From the NCBI RefSeq assembly GCF_002251245.1, contig NZ_NPJG01000042.1:186001-250000 (forward strand): DNA of 64,000 nucleotides. Reading direction: 5' to 3'. This DNA comes from Prevotella sp. P5-92. Lineage in GTDB: Bacteria > Bacteroidota > Bacteroidia > Bacteroidales > Bacteroidaceae. Both the position numbers and the translations under genes were made by a program. The notes under the pieces were generated by a model. It searched no databases. It saw only the letters and a program-made list of their open reading frames with translations, and was not told where the DNA came from. Numbering within the stretch: position 1 is the first letter of the stretch; each line of letters begins with the position of its first letter. This document shows positions 14,894 through 23,667 of the stretch, one piece after another.

Positions 14894-17800
14894 ATGGATT
14901 TGAATTTTAAGAAATCAGTGATGCTGATGGGCGTATGCTCGGTGCTCGGAGCTGTTCCGACACAGGCCTATGCCGACGCCGCCAACTCACCGTTGGCAGC
15001 CATCCAGCAGACAAAGAAAGTGCAGGGTACCGTAAGTGACGACATGGGTCCGGTAATAGGAGCCACGGTCATGGTAAAGGGTGCCGGCGCAAGTAACGGA
15101 ACGCTTACCGATTTCGACGGTAACTTCTCAATCAATGCCAAGCCAGGCCAGACTCTTATAATCACCTATATCGGTTATAAGACTCAGGAAGTGGTAGTGC
15201 CACAGAGCGGCGTCGTGACAGTGAAACTCGTAAGCAACAGCCAGGAACTCGAGGAAGTGGTGGTTGTAGGTTACGGTGTGCAGAAGAAGAAGCTCGTCAC
15301 TGGTGCCACAGTGGAAGTGAAGGGCGAGAACATTCAGAAACTTAACACAACCCAGGCTCTCGGCGCATTGCAGAGCCAGACTCCTGGTGTGAATATTCAG
15401 GCCTCATCTGGTCAGCCAGGTGACGGATTCAAGGTTACCATCCGTGGTGCCGGTACCAACGGCAACACAGCACCTCTTTACGTTATTGACGGTGTGTCGG
15501 GTGGTGACATCAACAATATCAACCCTGCCGACATCGAGCGTATCGACGTGCTGAAGGATGCCGCCTCTTGTGCCATCTACGGTTCGGCTGCTGCCAACGG
15601 TGTTATCCTCGTTACCACAAAGCAGGGTAAGGCTGGTAAGGTACAGGTTTCTTACGACGGTTATATGGGATGGTCAAACATCTATCGCCTGCCGCAGATG
15701 CTTACCGCTGGAGAATATATGAAGGTGATGGACCTCGCCAAGTACAACTCTGGTGAGACTCCTTATAACTGGGCAGACTATTTCCAGGGCAACGAGCAGC
15801 TCCTCGCCGACTATCAGAGTGGAGCTAACCCCGGTACCAACTGGGTTGAGGCTCTGCGCAACAAGAACGCCGTTACTACCAGCCACTCTCTGAACATTAC
15901 CGGTGGTTCCGACCTCTCGAAGTTCTCAATGGGTCTTGGCTATCAGTATCAGGATGGTGTATTCGGTGGCGACTATGCAAAGTCTGACTTCCGCCGCTTC
16001 ACACTGCGTCTGAACTCTGAGCACGTTATCCTGCGTAACTCCAAGGGTATGGATGTAATCAAGGTGGGTGAGAACCTCTACTATGGTCACCGCCAGCAGC
16101 AGGGTCTTGACAATGGTGGCCAGTATAGCAACCAGCTCTCTACCATGCTCCGTGCCAACCCGCTTATACCTATTTATAATAATGATGGCGATTTCTTCGG
16201 TTATGACGACCTGAAGAGCTCAGGTTTCTTCAACTATACCTCTTACGCTACCAACCCGCTTGCATCTTTGGTAAAGAACCAGAGTGCAAACAACAAGAGC
16301 GTAAATCACAACCTCGATGTTGTGGGCTATGTTGAAATCCAGCCTATCAAGGGTCTTATCTATCGTGGACAGGTGAGCTACAAGCAGAACACATGGTCAT
16401 GGCGTAACTTCCTTGGAACATATCACCTCAACGACCAGGGTGACCAGCGCACCAACGAGTCTGCCACCAACCAGATTGGTACAGGTTGGAGCTGGGGAAC
16501 AACAAATACCCTGAACTATAAGTTCGACATTGCCAAGGACAACCACTTCGACGTGCTCGTTGGTACCGAGTATGGCGAGAGCCGTCCTGACTTCGGATTC
16601 CAACTCAGCGCAACTGCTACAAGCGCTATCATTTCCGACTTCGACCATGCTTACATGACACTGATGAAGAACAACACATCAGCCACTGTATCTGGTCTGC
16701 CAAGCACCGACTCACGCGGTATGTCATACTTCGGACGTCTGAACTATGACTTCGCCGAGAAGTATATGTTCTCCGCTATCATCCGTGCCGACGGTTCTTC
16801 AATGTTCGCTCCTGGCAAGCGTTGGGGTTACTTCCCCTCATTCTCTGCCGGTTGGGTTATCAGCAACGAGAAATTTATGGAATCTCTTGCCGGAACTCTC
16901 GACTTCTTGAAACTGCGCGCCGGTTGGGGACAGAATGGTAACAAGAACATCTCTGCATTCCAGTATGAGGCAGCATTCGCTTACGATGCATACAGCAACT
17001 ACTCTTTCGGCAACACCAAGGACACTCCTGTACGTGGTGCTTCTCTCTCACGTCTTGCTAATGCCGACCTTACTTGGGAGACATCAGAGCAGCTGAACAT
17101 CGGTATTGACGCACGTTTCTTCGGTGGCAAGCTGAGCTTCAACGCCGATTGGTATAAGAAGAAGACCAAGGACCTGCTCGTGGCTGTTCCTGTATCACCT
17201 ACAACAGGTTTCTCTTCTCAGCTGAAGAATGCCGGTACTGTTGAGAACACCGGTGTCGAGGTTGCCCTCAACTGGCAGGACCAGATTGGCAAGGACTTCA
17301 AGTACAACATCGGTTATAACATCGCATACAACAAGAACGAGGTAACAGAGGTTAACTCTCCACAGAAATACAACAACGGTGGTAGCGACCTGCTCGCACA
17401 GGGCACTGGCTACATGGCACGCTTCGAGGAAGGACACCCAATCGGTTACTTCTGGGGCTACAAGACCGACGGTGTTATCCAGAACGCAGAGGATCTCGCT
17501 GCTTACACAGCTACTCTGAAGGACGGTGATCCCGCAAACTCTCACCAGGGTTCAAGCCTTAAGGTGGGCGACCTGAAGTTCGTTGATGTTAATGGTGATG
17601 GTGTTGTTAATGACGACGACAAGACCGACCTCGGCAATCCTACACCAGACGTGACAATGGGTATCACCCTCGGTGCAAGCTACAAGGGCTTCGACATTAA
17701 CGTGACTGGTTACGCAGCACTCGGTCAGCAGGTAGCTCGTTCTTATCGTAAGTTCACCGACGGTGAATACGAGAACTTCACATCTGAAGTATATTCTTAC

Positions 17801-18142
17801 TGGAATGGCGAGGGCACAAGCAACAGATATCCTCAGCTTGCCAAGATGAACTCTGGTGTAAACTGGCAGTCAATCTCTGACATATATATCGAGAATGCCG
17901 ACTACTTCCGTCTGCAGAACCTCACCTTGGGCTACGACTTCAAGACCATTTGGAAAAATTGCCCATTCCAGCAGCTTCGCCTCTACGTGGCAGCACAGAA
18001 CCTCTTCACCATCACAGGCTATAAGGGTATGGATCCAGAAAACGGTAAGTCTATCGCCTCTGAGTCTTGGGTAACTGGTGTTGACGTAGGTAACTATCCA
18101 CAGCCACGCACATACATGGTAGGTGTAAACGTTAAATTCTAA
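14894..18142 (+). CDS. SusC/RagA-type TonB-dependent outer-membrane transporter
   Basis: Imports an oligosaccharide or similar ligand captured by its SusD partner. Features in order: signal peptide from MDLNFKKSVMLMGV (cleavage after about residue 30 at AYA-DA), a carboxypeptidase-regulatory-like domain (VQGTVSDDMGPVIGATVMV), the TonB-contact stretch LEEVVVVGYG, a plug domain (PLYVIDGVSGGDIN, DVLKDAASCAIYGSAAANG) and a 22-strand barrel ending in aromatic-tipped VGVNVKF. The open frame extends to a TTG at 14765, but the ATG at 14894 gives a clean signal peptide; that gives 1082 residues. Codons are strongly biased to CTC, AAC and GGT, as in highly expressed genes. The ligand is unknown, since no glycoside hydrolase is in this operon. 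Confidence 0.95.
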   Translation: MDLNFKKSVMLMGVCSVLGAVPTQAYADAANSPLAAIQQTKKVQGTVSDDMGPVIGATVMVKGAGASNGTLTDFDGNFSINAKPGQTLIITYIGYKTQEVVVPQSGVVTVKLVSNSQELEEVVVVGYGVQKKKLVTGATVEVKGENIQKLNTTQALGALQSQTPGVNIQASSGQPGDGFKVTIRGAGTNGNTAPLYVIDGVSGGDINNINPADIERIDVLKDAASCAIYGSAAANGVILVTTKQGKAGKVQVSYDGYMGWSNIYRLPQMLTAGEYMKVMDLAKYNSGETPYNWADYFQGNEQLLADYQSGANPGTNWVEALRNKNAVTTSHSLNITGGSDLSKFSMGLGYQYQDGVFGGDYAKSDFRRFTLRLNSEHVILRNSKGMDVIKVGENLYYGHRQQQGLDNGGQYSNQLSTMLRANPLIPIYNNDGDFFGYDDLKSSGFFNYTSYATNPLASLVKNQSANNKSVNHNLDVVGYVEIQPIKGLIYRGQVSYKQNTWSWRNFLGTYHLNDQGDQRTNESATNQIGTGWSWGTTNTLNYKFDIAKDNHFDVLVGTEYGESRPDFGFQLSATATSAIISDFDHAYMTLMKNNTSATVSGLPSTDSRGMSYFGRLNYDFAEKYMFSAIIRADGSSMFAPGKRWGYFPSFSAGWVISNEKFMESLAGTLDFLKLRAGWGQNGNKNISAFQYEAAFAYDAYSNYSFGNTKDTPVRGASLSRLANADLTWETSEQLNIGIDARFFGGKLSFNADWYKKKTKDLLVAVPVSPTTGFSSQLKNAGTVENTGVEVALNWQDQIGKDFKYNIGYNIAYNKNEVTEVNSPQKYNNGGSDLLAQGTGYMARFEEGHPIGYFWGYKTDGVIQNAEDLAAYTATLKDGDPANSHQGSSLKVGDLKFVDVNGDGVVNDDDKTDLGNPTPDVTMGITLGASYKGFDINVTGYAALGQQVARSYRKFTDGEYENFTSEVYSYWNGEGTSNRYPQLAKMNSGVNWQSISDIYIENADYFRLQNLTLGYDFKTIWKNCPFQQLRLYVAAQNLFTITGYKGMDPENGKSIASESWVTGVDVGNYPQPRTYMVGVNVKF

Positions 18143-18163
18143 TTATTAAAAATTGAACGTACA

Positions 18164-19975
18164 ATGAAAAAGATATTTTATATAGCAACAGCCCTTTGCA
18201 CAATGGGACTTGCATCTTGCGACATCGACAATGTGGAGAACATTGGTGAAATGTCATCCAGCCAGTTCCCTAAGACTGATGCCGACGCAGAGGCTGTACT
18301 TGCAGGTGTATATCAGAACCTGAACGAAATACATGCCAATCCTCAGATGTCGTTCCTCTACAATGCTTGTCTGGCCTCTGACGACCAACTTGGTGGTGGC
18401 GGTACCAACGACAAACTGATGCAGGCTGAGGACTTGCTCATGAACTATAACGCCGACATGACCAACCAGTTCTATGCCGACCGTTTCAAGGGTATCTCAC
18501 GCGCCAACACTCTTCTCGAAGTGCTCGAAGGTTCAGAAGGCATGTCTGAGGACGTTAAGAACCAGGCCATCGGTGAGGCTAAGTTCCTCCGCGCCTATTA
18601 TTACTATGAACTTGCCTCAATGTACGGCAACGTACCTTTGGTAAGAAATGCTGCCGAGGCCGACAACAAGCAGGGCGACGTAAAGGTGCTCTGGGGACAG
18701 ATTCTCCAGGATCTCCGTGATGCAGCGTCATCAATGCCTGCAGAGAATAGTCTCAACTCATCTCGCGTAGGACATGTTGACAAATACACCGCAGAGGCTA
18801 TGCTCGGACGTGCATGGTTGTTCTACACTGGTATGTACTGCAACGGTACTACCGTGGCTGACATGGTTAGCACAACCTACAATCCTCTTACATCAGTAGA
18901 GCTTCCTGACGGAACTACTCTGACAAAGCAGGATGTTATCGGATATATCGACGACTGTGTTAACAATTCCGGCTACTCTCTCGTAGATGACTTCCGTAAC
19001 CTTTGGGCTTACACCAACAAGAAGACCATCAACGACTATCCTTACGTTTCTGGTAAGGGACTTGCTTGGGTGGAAAACGACAATGGCATTAACCCGGAGT
19101 CTATGTTCGCCATCAAGTTTAACAAGCAGGCTTCTTGGAACACCACTATTGGATACTCTAACGGCTATGCTCTTCACTTCGGTGTTCGTGGCGGTCAGGA
19201 CATAAAAAATACATTCCCGTTCGGTCAGGGATGGGGTGCTGGTCCTGTTGCTCCAAACCTCGTGAAAGACTGGAAGGTTGCCGAGCCTAACGACATTCGT
19301 TTGAAGGCTACCATCTGCGACGTTAACGATACTGAGGAAATGCCAAACTACGGACGTGGCGGTTGGGCTGACTTCGTGCAGGAGACCGACTATTATGCAA
19401 AGAAGTGGTCGCCTATCGCATGCAAGAACGATGGTACAATCCCTGGTTCTGACGGCAACCCCGCTCCTGAATATGCATTCTGCTTCGAGACATGTATGTA
19501 TGGTATGACTGGCGGTCAGCAGGGTGGTTATGGTAACAACTTCCAGCTCGACAACATCCACGACCAGGTTCTTATCCGCTTCGCTGACGTACTGCTTATG
19601 CAGTCGGAGTTGAAGGAAGACGTGACTGGTATCAACAAGGTGCGCGCACGTGCCGGACTTGACCCAATCGCAGCCTATTCACTCAAGGCTCTCCAGGACG
19701 AGCGTCGTTGGGAGTTTGCTTGCGAAGGTATTCGTTGGAATGACATCCGCCGTTGGCACATTGCCTCTGTAGCTCTTGACAAGCAGGAAGGCCAGGACAT
19801 CTACTACTGTGGTTCGCCTGCAAAGAACGAGGCAGCAAGCCACAACGGAGGTTACTCTACACGTTACAAGGCAACTGCCGGATTCCAAAAGATGCCTGAC
19901 ACTCAGGTGGCACTCGGTACTGTTGTACAGAACGAGGGCTGGACAGCTGCTGACTCTGAATACGGCGGCTGGTAA
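18164..19975 (+). CDS. SusD/RagB-type surface lipoprotein
   Basis: The ligand-binding lid of the SusC transporter. Lipoprotein signal MKKIFYIATALCTMGLASC with lipobox Cys19. TPR-type SusD fold features are visible: AEAVLAGVYQNLNEI near the N-terminus, AIGEAKFLRAYYYYELASMYG, YTAEAMLGRAWLFYTGMY, and the C-terminal LKALQDERRWEFACEGIRW with NDIRRW. The 603-residue length is normal. It follows susC by 21 bases and is clearly in the same operon. Exposed at the cell surface. Ligand not predictable from sequence. Confidence 0.95.
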   Translation: MKKIFYIATALCTMGLASCDIDNVENIGEMSSSQFPKTDADAEAVLAGVYQNLNEIHANPQMSFLYNACLASDDQLGGGGTNDKLMQAEDLLMNYNADMTNQFYADRFKGISRANTLLEVLEGSEGMSEDVKNQAIGEAKFLRAYYYYELASMYGNVPLVRNAAEADNKQGDVKVLWGQILQDLRDAASSMPAENSLNSSRVGHVDKYTAEAMLGRAWLFYTGMYCNGTTVADMVSTTYNPLTSVELPDGTTLTKQDVIGYIDDCVNNSGYSLVDDFRNLWAYTNKKTINDYPYVSGKGLAWVENDNGINPESMFAIKFNKQASWNTTIGYSNGYALHFGVRGGQDIKNTFPFGQGWGAGPVAPNLVKDWKVAEPNDIRLKATICDVNDTEEMPNYGRGGWADFVQETDYYAKKWSPIACKNDGTIPGSDGNPAPEYAFCFETCMYGMTGGQQGGYGNNFQLDNIHDQVLIRFADVLLMQSELKEDVTGINKVRARAGLDPIAAYSLKALQDERRWEFACEGIRWNDIRRWHIASVALDKQEGQDIYYCGSPAKNEAASHNGGYSTRYKATAGFQKMPDTQVALGTVVQNEGWTAADSEYGGW

Positions 19976-20011
19976 TAACAAATGTATAACCATTTAAAAA
20001 TTGGAAAAACA

Positions 20012-21496
20012 ATGAAAAAATCAATTATATTCATGATGGCTGCCGTTGGCTTGCTCACAGCTTGCGACCCCTCAAAGGACGACATCAGCATGCCAAGCAG
20101 CAGCTTGTCGGAGCAGCAGCTTTCTGACGGTTTCTCATTCAAACAGTATGACGAAACCTACACTCAGGAGAAAGAAGATGGAAACTACTTCACCTTCACG
20201 ACATCTCCGTCACGAGTTGTTCGCATCTATCAGAAGGATGCAGATGGAGTAGAGAATGTTCTCGTTTCCGGTGTTGCCAACGGCAAGTTTAAGATTGTTC
20301 CGAAGCGTGGCAATCCCAACGAACAGACTTTCTATGTAGAAACAATGAACTTCGACGGTTCAAAGGTTATTACAGAAAAGACATGTAATGTATTTGTACC
20401 ATCGGAGTTGACACCCGAAATGCGTGTCCTCGCTTCTGACGCTTATGGATTTAAGGTTTGGGAGTGGGATACTGAGTTCCGTGCAGATGGTGCAGTATGG
20501 GGTAACCTCGGTTATGCTCCTGGTGAGGATTGGACTAGTGGAATCTGGTGGGGTTCTGACCCTGCAGGTCTTCTGACTCAGTTGCAACATTCAGATACTG
20601 GTGTTGCTACAGGCGAAGAGGCTGCTGGTGCATATATGGAGTTCTATGATGATGGTACCATAAAGACCTACGATGCCGGTGGCAACCAGATTCGTAGCGG
20701 TAAATACTCTGTAGAGGGTTACACAGGCGAGAAGAACGTACCTTCAATTGATGGTTCTATTGCAAACTGGTCTTATGGTACTCTGAAGACTACAGAAGGT
20801 GCAATTCTCTTCCCATTCCAGATTAATGGTGGCGGAACCAAGCCTACAGAATTCGAAATTGTCAAACTTGATGCAAGCCATCTCCAGCTTATATATGCAG
20901 CTCCTGGCACAGCCGGTTGGGGCGAGGCCACATGGTGGGCATTCAAGAGTTCTTCTGACGCAGAGTGTGCTCTCACCGACTTTGGCACTAAAGCTTGGAC
21001 TTGGGATACAGAACTCCATGATGGTTGGGTATGGGGTAACCTCGGATATGCTCCTGGTGAAGACTGGACAAGCGGTATCTGGTGGGGTGCTACTCCTGAG
21101 GAGCTCACTGGCCAGCTCCAGCACTCTGACACTGGCGTTGCTACAGGCGAGGAAAGTGCAGACGCTTACATGACATTCGACTGGAAGACCGGTACCGTTA
21201 AGTCTTACGATGGTTCCGGCAAGGAAATCCGCAGTGGTAAGTTCGAGATTAAGAACTGGCAGATGGGTAAGCGCACCCAGGCTTCTATTGATGGTTCACA
21301 GTCAACATGGGCATACGGAACTCTCGTAACAGACGCAGGTTCAATCCTCTTCCCATTCCAGATTAATGGTGGTGGAACCAAGCCTACAGAATTCGAAATT
21401 CTTAAGGCTACCGACAATCAGCTGCAGCTCATCTACGCAGCTCCTGGCACAGGCGGTTGGGGTGAAGCCACATGGTGGGCATTCAAGAAGAAGTAA
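20012..21496 (+). CDS. Surface lipoprotein with two tandem aromatic-rich repeats, probable glycan-binding (SusE/F position)
   Basis: 494 residues, lipoprotein signal MKKSIIFMMAAVGLLTAC (Cys18). The start is the ATG at 20012; an upstream in-frame ATG at 19982 would put ten residues before the signal peptide. Residues 40-130 form a PKD-like or Ig-like N-terminal domain. Two repeats follow at about 145-312 and 326-493. Both have a WxWDTE opening, WGNLGYAPGEDWTSGIWWG, LQHSDTGVATGEE, LFPFQINGGGTKPTEFEI and WGEATWWAF. DNA repeats are nearly identical over 54 bases (20807-20860 and 21347-21400, one difference). Position after susCD and many conserved Trp residues suggest a surface glycan-binding protein. 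I do not recognise a named family for the repeat. Confidence 0.75.
   Translation: MKKSIIFMMAAVGLLTACDPSKDDISMPSSSLSEQQLSDGFSFKQYDETYTQEKEDGNYFTFTTSPSRVVRIYQKDADGVENVLVSGVANGKFKIVPKRGNPNEQTFYVETMNFDGSKVITEKTCNVFVPSELTPEMRVLASDAYGFKVWEWDTEFRADGAVWGNLGYAPGEDWTSGIWWGSDPAGLLTQLQHSDTGVATGEEAAGAYMEFYDDGTIKTYDAGGNQIRSGKYSVEGYTGEKNVPSIDGSIANWSYGTLKTTEGAILFPFQINGGGTKPTEFEIVKLDASHLQLIYAAPGTAGWGEATWWAFKSSSDAECALTDFGTKAWTWDTELHDGWVWGNLGYAPGEDWTSGIWWGATPEELTGQLQHSDTGVATGEESADAYMTFDWKTGTVKSYDGSGKEIRSGKFEIKNWQMGKRTQASIDGSQSTWAYGTLVTDAGSILFPFQINGGGTKPTEFEILKATDNQLQLIYAAPGTGGWGEATWWAFKKK
20807..21400 (+). repeat. Near-identical 54-bp internal direct repeat in the third sus-operon gene
   Basis: 20807-20860 and 21347-21400 differ at one base over 54 (GGC versus GGT). 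They are the most conserved part of the two protein repeats, spaced 540 bases. Recent duplication or gene conversion is likely. Confidence 0.85.
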
Positions 21497-21525
21497 TTGA
21501 CATTTAGTTAATAGTACACATTAAT

Positions 21526-21564
21526 CCCCGTATAGAGCCTCAAACTCCTATACGGGGATTTTTC
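21526..21564 (+). terminator. Rho-independent terminator of the susCD operon
   Basis: CCCCGTATAG (21526-21535) pairs perfectly with CTATACGGGG (21548-21557), followed by ATTTTTC. Confidence 0.9.
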
Positions 21565-21600
21565 ATGTAAAACATTTGGAGGTTACTGACTATAAAAGGT

Positions 21601-21780
21601 ATGCGTGGTGCCCAATGCATACTTGGCATACCTAATAACAATGTCCGCCACCGACGCCGATGCAGAGAAGCAATAAGAACATGCTTTAGCAAAGAATGGG
21701 ACAATAATAAATCGGCAACAGAAATTGCTGAGGAACTTCGCAGTTCAAGGAGTTTCACGGATAGAATAACCGAATGGTAA
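21601..21780 (+). pseudogene. Possible antitoxin remnant (59-codon open frame)
   Basis: An ATG at 21601 opens a 59-codon frame. The N-terminal half is Arg/Cys-rich and not protein-like, but the end, KSATEIAEELRSSRSFTDR then ITEW, looks like the C-terminal tail of small Bacteroidetes antitoxin-type proteins. It is probably the fused stump of a decayed antitoxin gene, next to another toxin-antitoxin remnant. The family cannot be named. Confidence 0.35.
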
Positions 21781-21891
21781 AACTATGAAAGGTGTATTGC
21801 TTGATACATTATTAATATAAAAAAGGAAAAATGTTTGGTGGTTAAAAAAATAATTCGTAAATTTGCCGCGTGTTTTATAGAAATGTATAAT

Positions 21892-22176
21892 ATGAATACA
21901 ATTACGATAGATTCAGATATATACCAGCATGTTGCAAATTATGCTGCCAAAAGGAGTGTGAGTGTCAAAAGCATTGTTGAAACATTCATACTTAGTCTTG
22001 ATGATAAATATGATAGAGATGACACCGTGGTTGAAAAGCACACCTCAAAAGTGTTACCTTTTGATAAATTGAGACCAGAACTACAGAAAATTCTCAAGTT
22101 GTCAGCTCCATTGAAAGGAACTGTGCCAGAATGGGATTTGAATGGCGATATTGCAAGAAATGACGCTCTGAAATAA
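21892..22176 (+). CDS. Small RHH/VapB-like antitoxin candidate
   Basis: 94 residues from the ATG at 21892 (longer frame from 21835 lacks family support; a second ATG at 21883 is also possible). The N-terminus MNTITIDSDIYQHVANYAAK and following VSVKSIVETFILSL have the strand-helix-helix pattern of ribbon-helix-helix antitoxins. The tail contains LRPELQKILKLSAP and WDLNGDIARNDALK, as expected for a toxin-wrapping segment. It is followed after 5 bases by the stump of a PIN-domain toxin. The local DNA is A/T-rich compared with the flanking operons, suggesting acquisition. Confidence 0.65.
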   Translation: MNTITIDSDIYQHVANYAAKRSVSVKSIVETFILSLDDKYDRDDTVVEKHTSKVLPFDKLRPELQKILKLSAPLKGTVPEWDLNGDIARNDALK

Positions 22177-22181
22177 TACTT

Positions 22182-22295
22182 ATGGACTCAAAAAATATAT
22201 TTATTGACACAAACATATTAATAGACCCCTTGTGTCATAGAGAACACTCTGCAGAAGCTGCTACAGTAATTTTGCATTCTCTACTATTCCAGTAA
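22182..22295 (+). pseudogene. Truncated PIN-domain (VapC-like) toxin
   Basis: The 37-codon frame starts MDSKNIFIDTNILIDPLCHR. FIDTNILID is the first strand of a PIN domain with the first catalytic Asp (residue 9) in the DTN signature. A full PIN toxin is about 130 residues with three more acidic residues; here the frame stops at 22293-22295 and the following DNA shows no continuation. The toxin is inactive, leaving the antitoxin gene alone. Confidence 0.65.
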
Positions 22296-22389
22296 TGAAT
22301 TGTGCGGTGTTTCTTGATTCATATCAAGTTGTAGGGTAAGAGGTATTGAAATCGTAATTATGCAGCAGTTTAAAAGAAAAAGAATTAAT

Positions 22390-23031
22390 ATGAAGAAAAT
22401 ATTGTTTGCTTGTGTCATCACACTGATGACCTTAGCATTAGGCGGATGTAAATCCGAAAAGAGGATTGTAAATGGCAAATGCCACATCATGGGCACTATA
22501 AACCCTAAGTTCAACGGAAAGAAAATCTTTCTCGTACCGATGACCAGACCGGCAACCATTGAGACTGTTGACTCGATGGTGGTGGCAGATGGAAAGTTTG
22601 AGTTTACTGCCGATACTTGCGACTTGAGAGTGATACGAGTTGACTATCATTTCCGCATTGGCGTGCAGGACCTGCTTGTCGTGACTGAGCCGGGCGACCT
22701 TGTAGTGAATATAGACAGCATCAGCTCTTGCAAGGGCACGCCACAGAACGACTCGCTGCAGGCATGGAAAGAACACACAGAGAGATTCAACATGGAATGT
22801 CAACCATTCATGATTGACGGGCGCAATGCCGAGAAGAAGGGCGACATTACCACTGCCGAGGCAATGAAAGCCAAGCTCGACAGCTTACGCCGCGACTACC
22901 GCCGGGCTTCGAATGCCTTGGGCGAGAGCATGAAGGGCACAAGCCTTGGCGACTTCCTGCTCAAGCAGTTTCCAAAGACATACAAGAAGAAAATGCCTGA
23001 CGGAAGCATTGAGGAAGTTCCATTTTTTTAA
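22390..23031 (+). CDS. DUF4369-like lipoprotein
   Basis: 213 residues from the ATG at 22390, which gives the lipoprotein signal MKKILFACVITLMTLALGGC (Cys20). The mature protein has the beta-rich DUF4369 pattern: an N-terminal strand with HIMGTINPKFNGKKIFL, then VDSMVVADGKFEFTA. The C-terminal third is a charged helical region (AEAMKAKLDSLRRDYRRAS). In many relatives this domain is followed by a thioredoxin-like domain; here it is absent. It precedes the membrane-protein/beta-propeller modules by 7 bases and may belong with them. A second DUF4369 protein lies at 63306. Confidence 0.7.
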   Translation: MKKILFACVITLMTLALGGCKSEKRIVNGKCHIMGTINPKFNGKKIFLVPMTRPATIETVDSMVVADGKFEFTADTCDLRVIRVDYHFRIGVQDLLVVTEPGDLVVNIDSISSCKGTPQNDSLQAWKEHTERFNMECQPFMIDGRNAEKKGDITTAEAMKAKLDSLRRDYRRASNALGESMKGTSLGDFLLKQFPKTYKKKMPDGSIEEVPFF

Positions 23032-23037
23032 TCAGTG

Positions 23038-23642
23038 ATGAGGAATTATTTAAGGGCGACAACCTCAATATTATTCGGTATCGCAATATTCTTGTTCTGG
23101 CTCTTGGGCTATCCCGAGGCAATGAACTATCCCTTTTCTATAGCTCCTGGGCAAAAGATGCGGAGACATATCTCGGCGATGAGGCCCATATAAAAAATCA
23201 TCCTCTTTGGGGCAAGATGAGAAGCTACCGATATAAGGAGCGTATGTTTTATAACTATGCAGAGAAGCACAAGATGCTCGGATTGCTCTTTATGAACAAT
23301 ACAGACAATCGTCTCGCCCTCTCTTATTTTATGGGTCAGCTGCTGCTCGACGGCGAGTTACAGATGTTTATGGGATAGATGTCGTGGGTTCAGCTGTATG
23401 GCGGCTATACAAGTATGCCTTACGGATATGCCGATGCCTGTCAGGCCATACAGCAACAAGGCAACGTGCCAGGGTCGGCATACCCTTTCCTCCTTCCGCA
23501 GCGTAATCCGAGAAAGTATGATCTCGACAACTTCGACTCTTTTAACTGTCCTGACTTTACGAAGACAAAAGTGGATTTCGATATCCGTACGGCTCGTGAA
23601 CGCATTGAGTCGGGCAAGAGAGAGAAGGTGAGAATAAGATAG
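23038..23642 (+). pseudogene. Decayed third copy of the membrane-protein/beta-propeller module
   Basis: Three pieces of two genes are stitched together. 23038 to about 23130 encodes MRNYLRATTSILFGIAIFLF..., an N-terminal membrane helix like that of the polytopic proteins at 23668 and 26823. After an internal deletion and frame change, from about 23135 the frame encodes LFYSSWAKDAE... and NNTDNRLALSYFMGQLLLDG, matching the C-terminal region of those proteins (compare FYKKWADKR). This part is broken by TAG at 23376-23378. The last part, FLLPQRNPRKYDLDN to the stop, matches the C-terminus of the propeller lipoproteins (FLLPQKNP at the end of the 25355 gene). One module has thus collapsed by deletion. 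Confidence 0.8.
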
Positions 23643-23667
23643 TAGAATATAAATAAGGTGTAAGACA

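Noticed and set aside
21497..22389. Insertion sequence or integrase as source of the toxin-antitoxin remnant
   Set aside because: No transposase, integrase, terminal inverted repeats or target duplication could be found.
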